Source: Citromicrobium sp. JLT1363 | GTDB taxonomy: Bacteria; Pseudomonadota; Alphaproteobacteria; Sphingomonadales; Sphingomonadaceae | NCBI RefSeq assembly: GCF_000186705.1 | Contig: NZ_AEUE01000003.1 | Location: forward strand, 186,001 to 250,000 | Length of the DNA stretch: 64,000 bases | Reading direction: 5' to 3' | Shown: positions 1 through 8,054 of the stretch, piece by piece | Numbering within the stretch: the first letter of the stretch is position 1 | Layout of the letters: each line of letters starts with the position of its first letter | The notes under the pieces: model-generated | What the model was told of the DNA's origin: nothing | The model's input: only the letters and a program-made list of their open reading frames with translations | Databases searched by the model: none | Program-made: the position numbers and the translations under genes

Positions 1-185
1 CAGCCAGGAGAGAATATTGAGCATGTGTCTTATATGTCTAAGGCACCGGCGTCTGGCAAGATGGTAAATGAACGCTGAAGCGCCGCGCCTTGCACAGCCA
101 ATAGGACGGCCGGACCAATTGCCTCATTGACGGCTCACGATGGCGCTTTAGTTTCCAGGCGCAACCGAACCGGAAGAGAGACCTG

Positions 186-1499
186 ATGGCATATACCCAA
201 TTCGACGAGGGCGGGTTCTCTCGCCGCAGCATCCTCAAGGGCGGAGCACTGGTCGCGGGCGGCGGCATGCTTGCCACGCTGCCTTTCGGCAGTGCGCTGC
301 TGGCGCACGACGTCAGCGAAGCCTGGCCGCGCGTGGCCGCAGAGATCGAGAGCTATCTTGCCGAAAAGAAGGTCGCCAACATGATCGCCACCTTCGGGTG
401 GAAGCAGGACGATCACGTCCACAACGTGGGTGGCGGCACGCTGGCGATGGGCGGCACCACCCAGGCCGATATCAATTCGCTCTACCGCATCTATTCGATG
501 ACCAAGCCGATCACCGGCATGCTCGCGATGCAGCTGATTTCGGAAGGCAAAATGGGGCTCGACCAGCCGCTGTCGGACATTCTGCCCGCCTTTGCGAACA
601 TGCAGGTGCAGAAGGAATATGACGGCGCGATCACCGAGGATAATCTGGAGCCCGCGAAAAGCCCGATCACCATCCGCCATCTGCTGACGCACACTGCAGG
701 GCTCGGCTACCAGATCGTGCAGCAGGGCCCGATCAAGGACGAATACGACCGGCTGGGTCTCGTCGCCGGACAGGTCAGCCGCGTGCCGATCCCTGGCATG
801 GGAATGGCGCAGACCGCAGAGAGCCTGGAGCTGTTCGCCGACCGGCTCGCCACCGTGCCGCTGGTCTACCAGCCGGGCACCAGGTGGTCCTATTCGGTCG
901 GCCTCGACCTGATGGGCCGCGTGATCGAAGTGGTGGAAGGCAAGCCGTTCGACCAGGTAATGCAGGAAAGGATTCTCGGCCCGACGGGAATGACGAGCAC
1001 GTTCTTCACCGTGCCGCAAAGCGAGGTCGGGCGTTTCACCACCAATTATGCCGTGTTCGGCGGGAAGGTGATCCCGATCGATCCGGCGGCGTCCTCCATC
1101 TATCTCGACAAGCCTGCCTTCCCCTTCGGCGGCGCCGGGCTGGTTTCCTCCCCGCGCGATTACGACCGGTTCCTGCGCATGCTGCTTGGCAAGGGGATGA
1201 TCGACGGCAACCGCGTGCTGAGCGAAGGCGCGGTCATGGTCGGCACGTCGAACATCCTGCCCGACACGGTGGACCTGACCGGCAGCTGGACCGAAGGGCA
1301 CGGCTATGGCGCGGGCGGGCGCGTGGTCGGCTGCAGCTATGGCTGGGGCGGCGCAGCTGGCACCGCCGCGATGGTCGATTTCAAGCGCGGCCTGCGCGCG
1401 CAGCTGTTCACCCAATACATGCCGAGCGAGGCCTACCCGATCCAGGGCAAGTTCTCCGAACTGGTCGAAGCCGATCTCGCCGCGCACTACGGTGTCTGA
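186..1499 (+). CDS. Tat-exported serine hydrolase, beta-lactamase/EstB family
   Basis: The 437-residue protein opens with a twin-arginine signal (SRRSILK, residues 12-18) followed by a hydrophobic stretch to about residue 41, so it should fold in the cytoplasm and be exported by Tat. The class C beta-lactamase/penicillin-binding fold is indicated by SMTK (S104 nucleophile, K107 base) and by a Tyr-Ser pair at 236-237 in the place of the YxN motif. An HGYG segment near 372 is where the third motif lies. Members of this family are usually esterases or D-aminopeptidases rather than true beta-lactamases, so the substrate is open. Its stop codon overlaps the GTG start of nudC by 8 bp, making it the first gene of a translationally coupled chain. 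An AGAGAG Shine-Dalgarno sequence precedes the ATG. Confidence 0.85.
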   Translation: MAYTQFDEGGFSRRSILKGGALVAGGGMLATLPFGSALLAHDVSEAWPRVAAEIESYLAEKKVANMIATFGWKQDDHVHNVGGGTLAMGGTTQADINSLYRIYSMTKPITGMLAMQLISEGKMGLDQPLSDILPAFANMQVQKEYDGAITEDNLEPAKSPITIRHLLTHTAGLGYQIVQQGPIKDEYDRLGLVAGQVSRVPIPGMGMAQTAESLELFADRLATVPLVYQPGTRWSYSVGLDLMGRVIEVVEGKPFDQVMQERILGPTGMTSTFFTVPQSEVGRFTTNYAVFGGKVIPIDPAASSIYLDKPAFPFGGAGLVSSPRDYDRFLRMLLGKGMIDGNRVLSEGAVMVGTSNILPDTVDLTGSWTEGHGYGAGGRVVGCSYGWGGAAGTAAMVDFKRGLRAQLFTQYMPSEAYPIQGKFSELVEADLAAHYGV

Positions 1500-2394
1500 G
1501 GCGTCTGCAACGGCAAGGCCGATCGCGTTTTCCGGTTCCCCGCTCGATCGGGCGGACAATCTGCGCGCAGACCCCGATGGGCTTGCCGCGCGGATGGACT
1601 GGAAAGCGCGGCTTCTGCTGCTCGACGGGCTGAACCCTTCCATGGATGAAGGCGGGCGGCTGGTGTGGGGCACGCTGGCCGACGCGCCCGAGGATGCGGA
1701 ACTGGTGTTCCTGGGCCTCGACCGGTCGGACGGGGGAGAGAAAGCCTGCTTCGCCTGCGTCCCGCCCGAAGGCGATGCCCGCCCGCGCATGGCGAACCCG
1801 CAGCTATGGGCCCTCATGACTGCGCTCGCGCCGGACCAGCTCGCGCTGTACGGCGGCGCGCGCAGCCTGGTGGACTGGCACGCGCGGCATCGCTTCTGCG
1901 CGCAATGCGGCGGTGGAACCACAATCGCAAAGGGCGGCTGGCAACGCACCTGCACCGCTTGCGGCGCGGACCATTTCCCGCGCACCGATCCGGTCAGCAT
2001 CATGCTGGTGGAGCATGGCGGCAAGTTGCTGCTCGGCCGCGGGCTGGGCTGGCCCGAGGGTCGCTTTTCCGCGCTTGCCGGCTTCGTCGAACCGGGTGAG
2101 ACGATCGAGGAAGGCGTGGCGCGCGAAGTGCTGGAGGAAGTCGGCGTCGTGGTGCGCGATGTCCGCTATATCCTCAGCCAGCCGTGGCCTTTCCCCAGCC
2201 AGCTGATGATCGGCTGCATCGGCCAGGCCGAGGGAACCGAAATCACGCTCGACGAAACCGAGATGGCAGAGGCGCACTGGTTCACGCGCGAGGATGTGAT
2301 CGCCTCGCTCGAAGCGAGGGACGACGCGCCGATGGTCTCGCCCCCGCCGCACACCATCGCGCATCAGCTGTTCCGCTGGTGGGTCGCGCAATGA
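1492..2394 (+). CDS. nudC: NAD(+) diphosphatase NudC (NADH pyrophosphatase / deNADding enzyme)
   Basis: This 300-residue Nudix hydrolase would cleave NAD(H) to NMN(H) and AMP and, by homology to NudC, could remove NAD caps from RNA. It has the zinc ribbon CAQC (136-139) and CTAC (154-157), a complete Nudix box at 197-219 (G-x5-E-x7-REVLEEVG), and the NudC-specific SQPWPFPSQ motif downstream of it. The chosen start is the GTG that overlaps the end of the serine hydrolase gene; it gives the normal family length. An ATG far upstream would run through the whole end of the preceding gene and is unlikely. The gene ends in an ATGA overlap with the next gene, so the two are translationally coupled. 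Confidence 0.92.
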   Translation: MSEASATARPIAFSGSPLDRADNLRADPDGLAARMDWKARLLLLDGLNPSMDEGGRLVWGTLADAPEDAELVFLGLDRSDGGEKACFACVPPEGDARPRMANPQLWALMTALAPDQLALYGGARSLVDWHARHRFCAQCGGGTTIAKGGWQRTCTACGADHFPRTDPVSIMLVEHGGKLLLGRGLGWPEGRFSALAGFVEPGETIEEGVAREVLEEVGVVVRDVRYILSQPWPFPSQLMIGCIGQAEGTEITLDETEMAEAHWFTREDVIASLEARDDAPMVSPPPHTIAHQLFRWWVAQ

Positions 2395-3065
2395 CGCAGA
2401 CGCTCACCATAGACATTTGGTCCGATGTGATGTGCCCTTGGTGCCTCGTTGGCTGGGGCGGGCTGAAGCAGGCCCTCGACACGCTTGAGGGGGAGGTCGA
2501 GGCGGAAATCCGCTGGCACGCGTTCGAGCTCAATCCCGACATGCCGCCCGAGGGCGAAGAGCGCACCGCGCATATCGCGCGCAAGTATGGCCGCACGATG
2601 GAGCAGTCGCGCGGCGTGCAGGATCAGATGCGCGAAGCAGCGCGGGCGGCGGGCGTCTCGCTCGACTATGAGGGTGGCGAACCCGCACCCGATGCCATGA
2701 TGTGGAACACGCTGGCGGCGCACAAGCTGCTCGCCTGGGCGCTGGAAACCTACGGGCCGGCAAAGCAGACCGAACTGAAGCTCGCGCTGTTCGCTGCCCA
2801 CTTCAACGCCCGCCGCCGGATCGGCGAGCCTGAGGTGCTGCTGGATATCGCCGAAGAGAGCGGGCTCGACCGGGCGGGAGCGCAGGCCGCGCTGGAAGAT
2901 GCGGATTACACCCACAAGGTTCGCGCCGAAGAGCGCGCCGCGTTCGAGATGAACATCACCGGCGTGCCCGCGGTGATCGTGGCGGAGAAATTCATGATCC
3001 CCGGCGCGCAGCCCGCCGAGGCGTATGTCAACGCGCTGCGCCGGGTCGCGGAGAAGGTGGGGTGA
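2391..3065 (+). CDS. DsbA family oxidoreductase (FrnE-like)
   Basis: This 224-residue protein has the thioredoxin-fold start of the DsbA/FrnE group: beta strand TIDIWSDVMCPWC with the active-site CPWC at 15-18, an inserted helical domain, and the cis-proline loop GVPA near 191-194. There is no signal peptide, so it should act in the cytoplasm, as FrnE-type proteins do. Family members are disulfide isomerases or, more distantly, 2-hydroxychromene-2-carboxylate isomerases; the intact CxxC favours a redox role. The gene starts in an ATGA overlap with nudC and ends in a GTGA overlap with the next gene. Cotranscription with an NADH pyrophosphatase hints at redox housekeeping, but that is inference. 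Confidence 0.85.
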   Translation: MTQTLTIDIWSDVMCPWCLVGWGGLKQALDTLEGEVEAEIRWHAFELNPDMPPEGEERTAHIARKYGRTMEQSRGVQDQMREAARAAGVSLDYEGGEPAPDAMMWNTLAAHKLLAWALETYGPAKQTELKLALFAAHFNARRRIGEPEVLLDIAEESGLDRAGAQAALEDADYTHKVRAEERAAFEMNITGVPAVIVAEKFMIPGAQPAEAYVNALRRVAEKVG

Positions 3066-3460
3066 GGTGGCTCTGCGCGCTTGCGCTCGCCTCTCTTGGT
3101 ATCGGCAGCGCGCATGCGCACAGCATCGCTACCGGTCCGTTCTATCTGTCTTACGATGGCGATGCACTGCAACCGGAATCGGATCATGCGATCGACGTCG
3201 TCGATGACGTTGTCGGTCTGGTCCCGGATGTTCTGGTGTACGCCTGCGCGCTCGATGCCACGCATGAACAGGCCCGGCAGCGGCTGGGCCTGCTGAGCGC
3301 AAGGCTGACTTCGACAGTTAAGGGGCGTGCGGTGGTTCATGTCGACGCGCAGTGCCCCGATCCGGTCATTGCTTCGGCACCGGGGAACGTTGAAGAGACA
3401 TCCCTGGTGCTCTGGATCGATCTCTCGGCGGCGGAAAAGGCGCGGACCGATGCATTATAG
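3062..3460 (+). CDS. Hypothetical secreted protein
   Basis: I do not recognise this 132-residue protein. It starts with a GTG that overlaps the stop codon of the DsbA-like gene, and its first 20 residues form a Sec signal peptide ending in AHA. The mature part is acidic, has two cysteines (one after VYA, one in AQCPDP) and no transmembrane segment, so it is probably periplasmic. Its end overlaps the start of the next secreted protein by 11 bp. The overlap on both sides indicates one transcript from the serine hydrolase onwards. Nothing in the sequence points to a catalytic role. Confidence 0.7.
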   Translation: MRWLCALALASLGIGSAHAHSIATGPFYLSYDGDALQPESDHAIDVVDDVVGLVPDVLVYACALDATHEQARQRLGLLSARLTSTVKGRAVVHVDAQCPDPVIASAPGNVEETSLVLWIDLSAAEKARTDAL

Positions 3461-4412
3461 GCTCCTACTCGCTCTCTCATGCTTGCTCGGACTGCTGGCC
3501 GCCGTGCCGGCCGCGGCCAGCGAGGAGCCGCGCGATTTCATCTATACCGGCGATCTTGCGGAGAACGCCGACCTGCTCGACCGGCGCGACATCGAAGGCG
3601 CGCAGGTGATCTACACCTGGCGGATGCTGGAACCGGAAAAGGGCGTGTACGATTTCAGCGCGATCGAGGCCGACCTCTTACTTGCGGAAGCGCGCGGAAA
3701 GCAGCTCTTCGCGCAGATCCAGGACCGGTTCTTCCTGCCAACCGCGCGCAACGTGCCGCAATACCTGCTCGACGATCCCGAGTATGACGGCGGGCTCGCG
3801 CGGCAGTACGACAACCCCGGCGAGGGCGAACCGGAGGGGCAGGGGTGGACCGCAATGCACTGGAACCCGGCGGTGCGTGCGCGCTTCCAGGCGCTACTCG
3901 CAGCGCTGGGCGAGCGGTTCGACGGGCGGCTGTTCGGAGTGAATCTGCCCGAAAGCTCCTTCGATCCACTGGCTGAGGAGGGCGATGCGAACGGCTTCAC
4001 CTGCGATGCCTATTTCGATGCCACGCTCGACAACATGCGCGCCGCGCGCGCCGCGTTCGAAGAGACGCACGTGGTCCAGTACCTCAATTTCTGGCCGTGC
4101 GAGTGGAACAACGACCACCGCTACATGGAGCGGGCCTTCGCGCTCGCCATGGAGCAGGGGATCGGCGCGGGCGGACCCGATATCGTCCCGCACAAGCGCG
4201 CGCAGATGAAGAACAGCTACCCCTTCTTCAACCGCCACAAGGCCGATCTGCCGCTGGTCGCGATGGCGATCCAGGAGCCGACGCTGACCTACACAAACCC
4301 CGAGACGGGCGAGAAATTCACCCGCGAGGAGTTCGTCGCCTTCGCGCGGGATTACCTGGGCGTCGACGTGATCTTCTGGAGCATCGAGGCCCCATGGCTC
4401 GCGGCGGAGTAG
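3450..4412 (+). CDS. Secreted protein resembling TIM-barrel glycoside hydrolases
   Basis: The protein has 320 residues with a signal peptide ending near residue 20 (AVPAAAS). The segment around residues 47-70 (TWRMLEPEKGVYDFS) is the pattern seen at the start of (beta/alpha)8 glycosidases, where it follows the second strand. Later parts contain alternating strand-like stretches, NLPESSFDP and FWSIEAPW, with acidic residues that could be catalytic. I cannot assign a glycoside hydrolase family. It could act on polysaccharide in the periplasm or outside the cell. The start ATG lies inside the end of the preceding gene. A hairpin that serves mainly the opposite-strand gene follows the stop codon. 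Confidence 0.7.
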   Translation: MHYRLLLALSCLLGLLAAVPAAASEEPRDFIYTGDLAENADLLDRRDIEGAQVIYTWRMLEPEKGVYDFSAIEADLLLAEARGKQLFAQIQDRFFLPTARNVPQYLLDDPEYDGGLARQYDNPGEGEPEGQGWTAMHWNPAVRARFQALLAALGERFDGRLFGVNLPESSFDPLAEEGDANGFTCDAYFDATLDNMRAARAAFEETHVVQYLNFWPCEWNNDHRYMERAFALAMEQGIGAGGPDIVPHKRAQMKNSYPFFNRHKADLPLVAMAIQEPTLTYTNPETGEKFTREEFVAFARDYLGVDVIFWSIEAPWLAAE

Positions 4413-4426
4413 ACGCCGCGCACAAA

Positions 4427-4452
4427 AAACCCCGCAGGATGGGGCGGGGTTC
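4427..4452. terminator. Intrinsic terminator between convergent genes
   Basis: An 8-bp perfect stem (AACCCCGC at 4428-4435, GCGGGGTT at 4444-4451) encloses an 8-nt loop. Read on the minus strand it is followed by a run of six T, so it is a good Rho-independent terminator for the DUF4168 gene. For the plus-strand chain the downstream tract is only weakly T-rich. Confidence 0.75.
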
Positions 4453-4481
4453 CTCGTATTTCTGGCAATCGCGCGGGGCGA

Positions 4482-4826
4482 TCAGCCTTCGGCCTGTTCT
4501 TTCTTGAGGCGGGCCAGGGTCTGGTCGACGCGCGCCTGAAGCGTCTCGCTGGTCTGCAGCGCAGCGCCGATGGTGTTGAAGCGCTGCGGCGTCATCTGCG
4601 CCTGCGAAAGAACCTGCATCGCGGCCTTTTCCTTCTCCGCGCCCGCGATTTCCTCGCTGCGCTGGATCTGGCCGATCATCGATGCGGCGATGACGAAATT
4701 TTCCAGCTCGGCGTCGGAAACCGGCGCCATCTGCTGCGCGGACGGAGCCTGAGCCTGTTGGGCCACTGCGGGCTGGGAAAGGGTGGCGAGCGATGCAGCC
4801 GCGAGCGCGGCATATGCGAGTTTCAT
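4482..4826 (-). CDS. DUF4168 domain-containing secreted protein
   Basis: The start chosen is the ATG giving a 114-residue protein with a clear Sec signal peptide (MKLAYAALAAASLATLSQ, cut after AVA). A GGGAGACACCC ribosome site precedes it. The mature domain, residues about 35-110, is helical and ends with the TPQRFNTI segment that characterises DUF4168. These are small periplasmic proteins of unknown function that are common in Sphingomonadales and cyanobacteria. A longer open frame upstream exists but would bury the signal peptide. The gene is monocistronic, with a terminator just past its stop codon. Confidence 0.8.
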   Translation of the reverse strand: MKLAYAALAAASLATLSQPAVAQQAQAPSAQQMAPVSDAELENFVIAASMIGQIQRSEEIAGAEKEKAAMQVLSQAQMTPQRFNTIGAALQTSETLQARVDQTLARLKKEQAEG

Positions 4827-4928
4827 GGGTGTCTCCCGTTCGGATGAGTCGATACGGGCGCGCACCTCATGATCGCACCGCGCCACTTCAACCATAGCGC
4901 GCTGGGCCGTGAATGAGTTTGGACGAGT

Positions 4929-4959
4929 GGGGCGCGGCCCGAAGGTTCGGGCGCGCCCC
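4929..4959 (-). terminator. GC-rich hairpin after the 82-residue hypothetical gene
   Basis: A near-perfect inverted repeat (left arm 4929-4943, right arm 4946-4959, with one bulged G) could form a stem of about 14 bp just past the stop of the minus-strand gene at 4969. No T-run follows, so it may be a Rho-assisted terminator or only an RNA-stabilising hairpin. Confidence 0.45.
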
Positions 4960-4968
4960 GCGCCAGCA

Positions 4969-5217
4969 TTACGAAGCCTGTTCGCCCTTCTTGATGGCGC
5001 GCATGGTCTTCTCGCCCTTGCGCGCATCCTGCTCCGGATTGTCCGAGCCCACGGCCGGTTCGCGATTGTCCGGATCGGTCGCGCGGTTGAGTTCGTCGCG
5101 CGCGCCGACGCGGCGGTTCACATCGCCATCGGCGCGGCCCTGCTGGTCGGGCGTGGGGTTTTCGGTGATCTTGTCGATCAGATCGTTGTCGGGGTGACGC
5201 GATTGGCGTTCTGGCAT
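4969..5217 (-). CDS. Small hydrophilic protein of unknown function
   Basis: An 82-residue protein preceded by a strong ribosome binding site (GGGGAAAGGAGA, 6 nt before the ATG), which is the main support for it being real. It is highly charged (rich in D, E, R, N and P), with no hydrophobic segment, no cysteine and no recognisable domain. It is therefore probably intrinsically disordered and cytoplasmic. Low-complexity proteins of this kind are often stress-related in alphaproteobacteria, but I have no evidence for that here. Confidence 0.65.
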   Translation of the reverse strand: MPERQSRHPDNDLIDKITENPTPDQQGRADGDVNRRVGARDELNRATDPDNREPAVGSDNPEQDARKGEKTMRAIKKGEQAS

Positions 5218-5267
5218 GTAATTTCTCCTTTCCCCATCAACGGTTAGGGGCGCAGGAGCGTTCCAAA

Positions 5268-5657
5268 TCAGATCAGCCCCAGCTTCTGCAGCCTGGTGGC
5301 GAGCGCGCCCGGCAGCACATCGCCCACCTCCTCGCCCTCGGCCAGGTCGCGCGGCGGCTCGCCCTTAAGGTAGCGCCAGCCCTGGTGCGCGCGCTTGGGC
5401 TGCGGGTATACCGGGATCAGCCGCGGTTCGAGGTCGATCGACCAGCGGCCGTTCTCGGTCTCGCTGAAGCCGAGGATTTCGCTGCGCGCGACGAGGTTGT
5501 GCTGGTGGATCCAGAACAGCGACCCGCCGATGCACTCCTCCCACCGCGTCGGGCGATAGCGGGTGGTGAGGTTGGGGCTGCGCCGGTTCGCGTACCAGCT
5601 TTCGAGGTCGGAGAAAGACTGCGCGCCGAACGCGATCTTGGTCAGGTTGAGCGGCAT
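5268..5657 (-). CDS. DUF1489 family protein
   Basis: A 129-residue protein starting MPLNLTKIAFG. The pattern W-[YV]-A-x-RR near residue 20, GGSLFWI, EPRLIPVYPQPKRAHQGWRYL and a short acidic end match the DUF1489 family of alphaproteobacteria, whose function is unknown. The open frame continues about 50 codons upstream, but that extension runs through a REP-like palindrome (5721-5737) and lacks family similarity. I therefore place the start at 5657. It has no signal peptide or membrane segment, so it is cytoplasmic. Confidence 0.82.
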   Translation of the reverse strand: MPLNLTKIAFGAQSFSDLESWYANRRSPNLTTRYRPTRWEECIGGSLFWIHQHNLVARSEILGFSETENGRWSIDLEPRLIPVYPQPKRAHQGWRYLKGEPPRDLAEGEEVGDVLPGALATRLQKLGLI

Positions 5658-5716
5658 GGGGGTGAGGTAGGGGCTGCGGGCCAACGCATCAACTTGCCTA
5701 TTTATCACCCCACCCG

Positions 5717-5740
5717 TCGTCCCGGATTTGATCCGGGGCT
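5717..5740. repeat. REP-like palindrome (CCCGGAT type)
   Basis: CCCGGAT, a TTG spacer and ATCCGGG (5721-5737) form a perfect 7-bp inverted repeat. The flanking GTCGT and GGCT bases belong to a repeat family widespread between genes in sphingomonads. It sits just upstream of the DUF1489 start. Confidence 0.7.
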
Positions 5741-5781
5741 GGGCTACCTTTGGCGCTGCGCTGGAAGGAAGCTGGGCCCCT

Positions 5782-6207
5782 TCAATGGAGCGGTTGGGAG
5801 CATTCAAGATATGTGATTTTTCTCGTTCGAAGGTCGAACTCTAATTGAATTGCCGCGCAGTCCTTCCCTGCCACGGCAGGATAATCTTCGAACTTCACCC
5901 ACCTCCGTTCGCCAGGTTGGGCATCGGCTGGCGCGGCACAAGCGACTGTCTTCCAGCTGCCATCCACTTGAAGCTCTTCGCAGCCGTAATCCGAAGGCCG
6001 AGGGGCTTCTACTTCGGTTGTGTAGGCTCCGTGAACCGATCCCTTATGCTCAGTGTAATAGCGCGCATAGCTTTCTAGCGGTCCTGCATCGGCAGGTAAG
6101 CGTATTGAACTCTCGATTTCATCCATCAACGCTGTTCGGCTATTGGCCTGATCTGAGGCGCAACTTGCCAGTGCAATCAGAGAGACGATGAAGATAACGG
6201 GCTTCAT
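5782..6207 (-). CDS. Hypothetical lipoprotein
   Basis: The 141-residue product starts MKPVIFIVSLIALASC, where ALASC is a lipobox, so it is predicted to be lipid-anchored in the envelope. The mature part has two more cysteine pairs (around YGCEE, VACAA, KDCAA and LECSQ) that may form disulfides in the periplasm. I recognise no family. Base composition of this stretch is lower in GC than the neighbourhood, with A/T at many third positions, which fits recent acquisition or relaxed selection. The start was chosen because the lipobox needs to lie within about 20 residues of the N-terminus. Confidence 0.68.
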   Translation of the reverse strand: MKPVIFIVSLIALASCASDQANSRTALMDEIESSIRLPADAGPLESYARYYTEHKGSVHGAYTTEVEAPRPSDYGCEELQVDGSWKTVACAAPADAQPGERRWVKFEDYPAVAGKDCAAIQLEFDLRTRKITYLECSQPLH

Positions 6208-6278
6208 CTGCTCATCCTCGCACTCAGGCCGAATGTCCGCAATGGGCCATTCTATGACCATTCCGTGGACCTCAAGCA

Positions 6279-6435
6279 CTCTCCCTCGACGGGAGAGGGA
6301 TACGAAGCCTAGCGAGCCGGCTCGCTAGGCGAAGTTGGGTGAGGGTGAAGAGGGCCGCCCGGCACCCTCATCCAGTCTTCGGTAGCGCGCTTCGCGAGCA
6401 ACCTTCGCCATCCTTCTCCCGTCGAGGGAGAAGGA
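6279..6435. repeat. Compound palindromic repeat element 3' of mgtE
   Basis: Three hairpins lie in about 155 bp. They are CTCTCCC/GGGAGAG (6279-6297), a perfect 24-bp palindrome at 6307-6330 (half-site GCCTAGCGAGCC), and TCCTTCTCCC/GGGAGAAGGA (6411-6435), which abuts the mgtE stop codon. The outer arms are imperfect inverted copies of each other, as in REP doublets. It may also terminate mgtE transcripts. Confidence 0.7.
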
Positions 6436-7905
6436 TCAGGAAACCAGCCCGCTCGCCACCGCCAGCCCCAGAAACGCGAAGAAGCCCATCGAGTCGGTCA
6501 CCATCGTCACGAACACCGATGACGCCACCGCCGGGTCCTGCCTGGCGCGTTCGAACAGCACGGGGACGAGCACGCCCGCCAGCCCCGCGGTGACCACGTT
6601 GATGACCATCGCCAGCGCGATCACGCCGCCCAGCTTCCAGTCGAACACCAGCGCGGTCGCGATGCCGACCAGCACCGCGATGGTCACGCCGTTGAGGATC
6701 GCGACGCGCAGTTCGCGCAGCAGGATCTTGCCGGTATTGGCCTTGGTCAGCTGGTTGGTCGCGATCGCGCGCACGGTCACCGCCATGGTCTGCGTGCCCG
6801 CATTGCCGCCGATGCTGGCGACGATCGGCATCAGGATGGCAAGCGCCACCAGCTGCTCGATCGCCGCGCCGAAGGCCGCGATGATGAGCGAAGCGACCAG
6901 CGCGGTGCCGAGGTTCGCGACCAGCCAGCGCACGCGGCTGGAATACGCCTCGCGGATCGGCTCGTTGATGTCGCCGTCACCCGCGCCCGAGAGCAGCAGC
7001 GCGTCCTCGCCCGCTTCTTCGGAGATGATGTGGACCACGTCGTCGACCGTCATCTGGCCGACCAGTCGCCCGGTTCCGTCGATCACCGCGGCGGAGATCA
7101 GCGCGTATTTCTGGAACATCAGCGCGACCTCTTCCTGGTCCATCATCACGGGTATGACGGTCTGGTCGCGCTTCATCACGTCGGTCAGCGCGATGGCGCG
7201 CGGCGTGGTGAGAATCCAGCTGAGCGCACAGGTGCCCACGGGATGGTGCGCCTCGTCCACCACGAAGACCTCGAAGAAGTCGCCCAGCAGTGTGCCGTGG
7301 ATGCGCAGGTAATCGATCAGGTCGCCGACGGTGAAATGTTCGGGCACCGCCACGAACTCGCGGCTCATCAGGCGGCCGGCGGTTTCCTCGGGATAGGACA
7401 GCGCGCTTTCGATGGCGGCGCGGTCTTCCGCCTCCATTTCGGCGAGGACGGCTTCTCGCTCCTCCGCGCCCATGTCCTCGATCATCTGGACCGCGTCGTC
7501 GGTTTCCAGCTGCTCGGCGATGAGGGCGACCGCCTCTGCGGGCAGCCCCTCCATCATTTCCTCGCGGACCCAGTCGTTCAGTTCGGCGACGACCTCGCCG
7601 GTCATCAGATCGCTGATCGCGATGGTCAGCAGGCCGCGCTCGTCATTGTCGAGCAGTTCGAGCAGGTCGGCGACGTCGGCGGGGTGGAGCGGTTCGACCA
7701 GCTCGTAGACCTCGCCGCGCCGGTCTTCCTCCAGCGCGAGGCGCACGGCGCGCACATATTCGGGCTTGAGGCGGTTTTCCTCGTCGTGCCGCGCGTCGTC
7801 GACGCGGTCGTCCGGGCGACCGCCTTCGTGCGCGCCGTCCTGCGCGTTATCCTCGATCACCTCTGCGGTGTCTGTCGTTTCGTCGAGGAGAGGATCGGCG
7901 GCCAT
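6436..7905 (-). CDS. mgtE: Magnesium transporter MgtE
   Basis: A 489-residue MgtE-family Mg2+ channel of the inner membrane. The order is the expected one. An acidic N-terminal tail is followed by the helical MgtE_N domain (about 60-165), then two CBS domains (about 170-300) that sense cytoplasmic Mg2+. Five transmembrane helices fill the last 180 residues and include the conserved GGNAGTQ pore segment. The N-terminal tail, roughly 45 residues rich in D and E, is longer than in the structurally studied homologues. The gene is divergent from the cyclophilin gene, with about 150 bp between them. I see no recognisable Mg2+ riboswitch in that gap, so control is probably through the CBS gate. Confidence 0.95.
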   Translation of the reverse strand: MAADPLLDETTDTAEVIEDNAQDGAHEGGRPDDRVDDARHDEENRLKPEYVRAVRLALEEDRRGEVYELVEPLHPADVADLLELLDNDERGLLTIAISDLMTGEVVAELNDWVREEMMEGLPAEAVALIAEQLETDDAVQMIEDMGAEEREAVLAEMEAEDRAAIESALSYPEETAGRLMSREFVAVPEHFTVGDLIDYLRIHGTLLGDFFEVFVVDEAHHPVGTCALSWILTTPRAIALTDVMKRDQTVIPVMMDQEEVALMFQKYALISAAVIDGTGRLVGQMTVDDVVHIISEEAGEDALLLSGAGDGDINEPIREAYSSRVRWLVANLGTALVASLIIAAFGAAIEQLVALAILMPIVASIGGNAGTQTMAVTVRAIATNQLTKANTGKILLRELRVAILNGVTIAVLVGIATALVFDWKLGGVIALAMVINVVTAGLAGVLVPVLFERARQDPAVASSVFVTMVTDSMGFFAFLGLAVASGLVS

Positions 7906-8054
7906 GCCTTCCGGCCCCTAAGGCGATGGCCCGCAAAAGCAAGTCGGGGCGTCACCGATCCGGCCCTGACGCGGTTCCAGCCCGGCTCCAACTCGACAGG
8001 GCGCGGTGCGGCGTCTAGCGAACGGGCCAACGCAAATTCTCAAGGAGATTCCCC

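Noticed and set aside
38-277. Short minus-strand frame over the first gene start
   Set aside because: It lies antisense to the Tat signal region and lacks a ribosome site or any similarity to a family.
135-2024. Long minus-strand open frame of 629 codons opposite the serine hydrolase and nudC
   Set aside because: It is antisense to two well-supported genes, has no family-like motif and shows the His/Arg/Ala-rich composition typical of shadow frames in GC-rich DNA.
7906-8054. Possible magnesium riboswitch upstream of mgtE
   Set aside because: The leader is short, and I could not find the paired elements of the M-box or another Mg2+ sensor in it.
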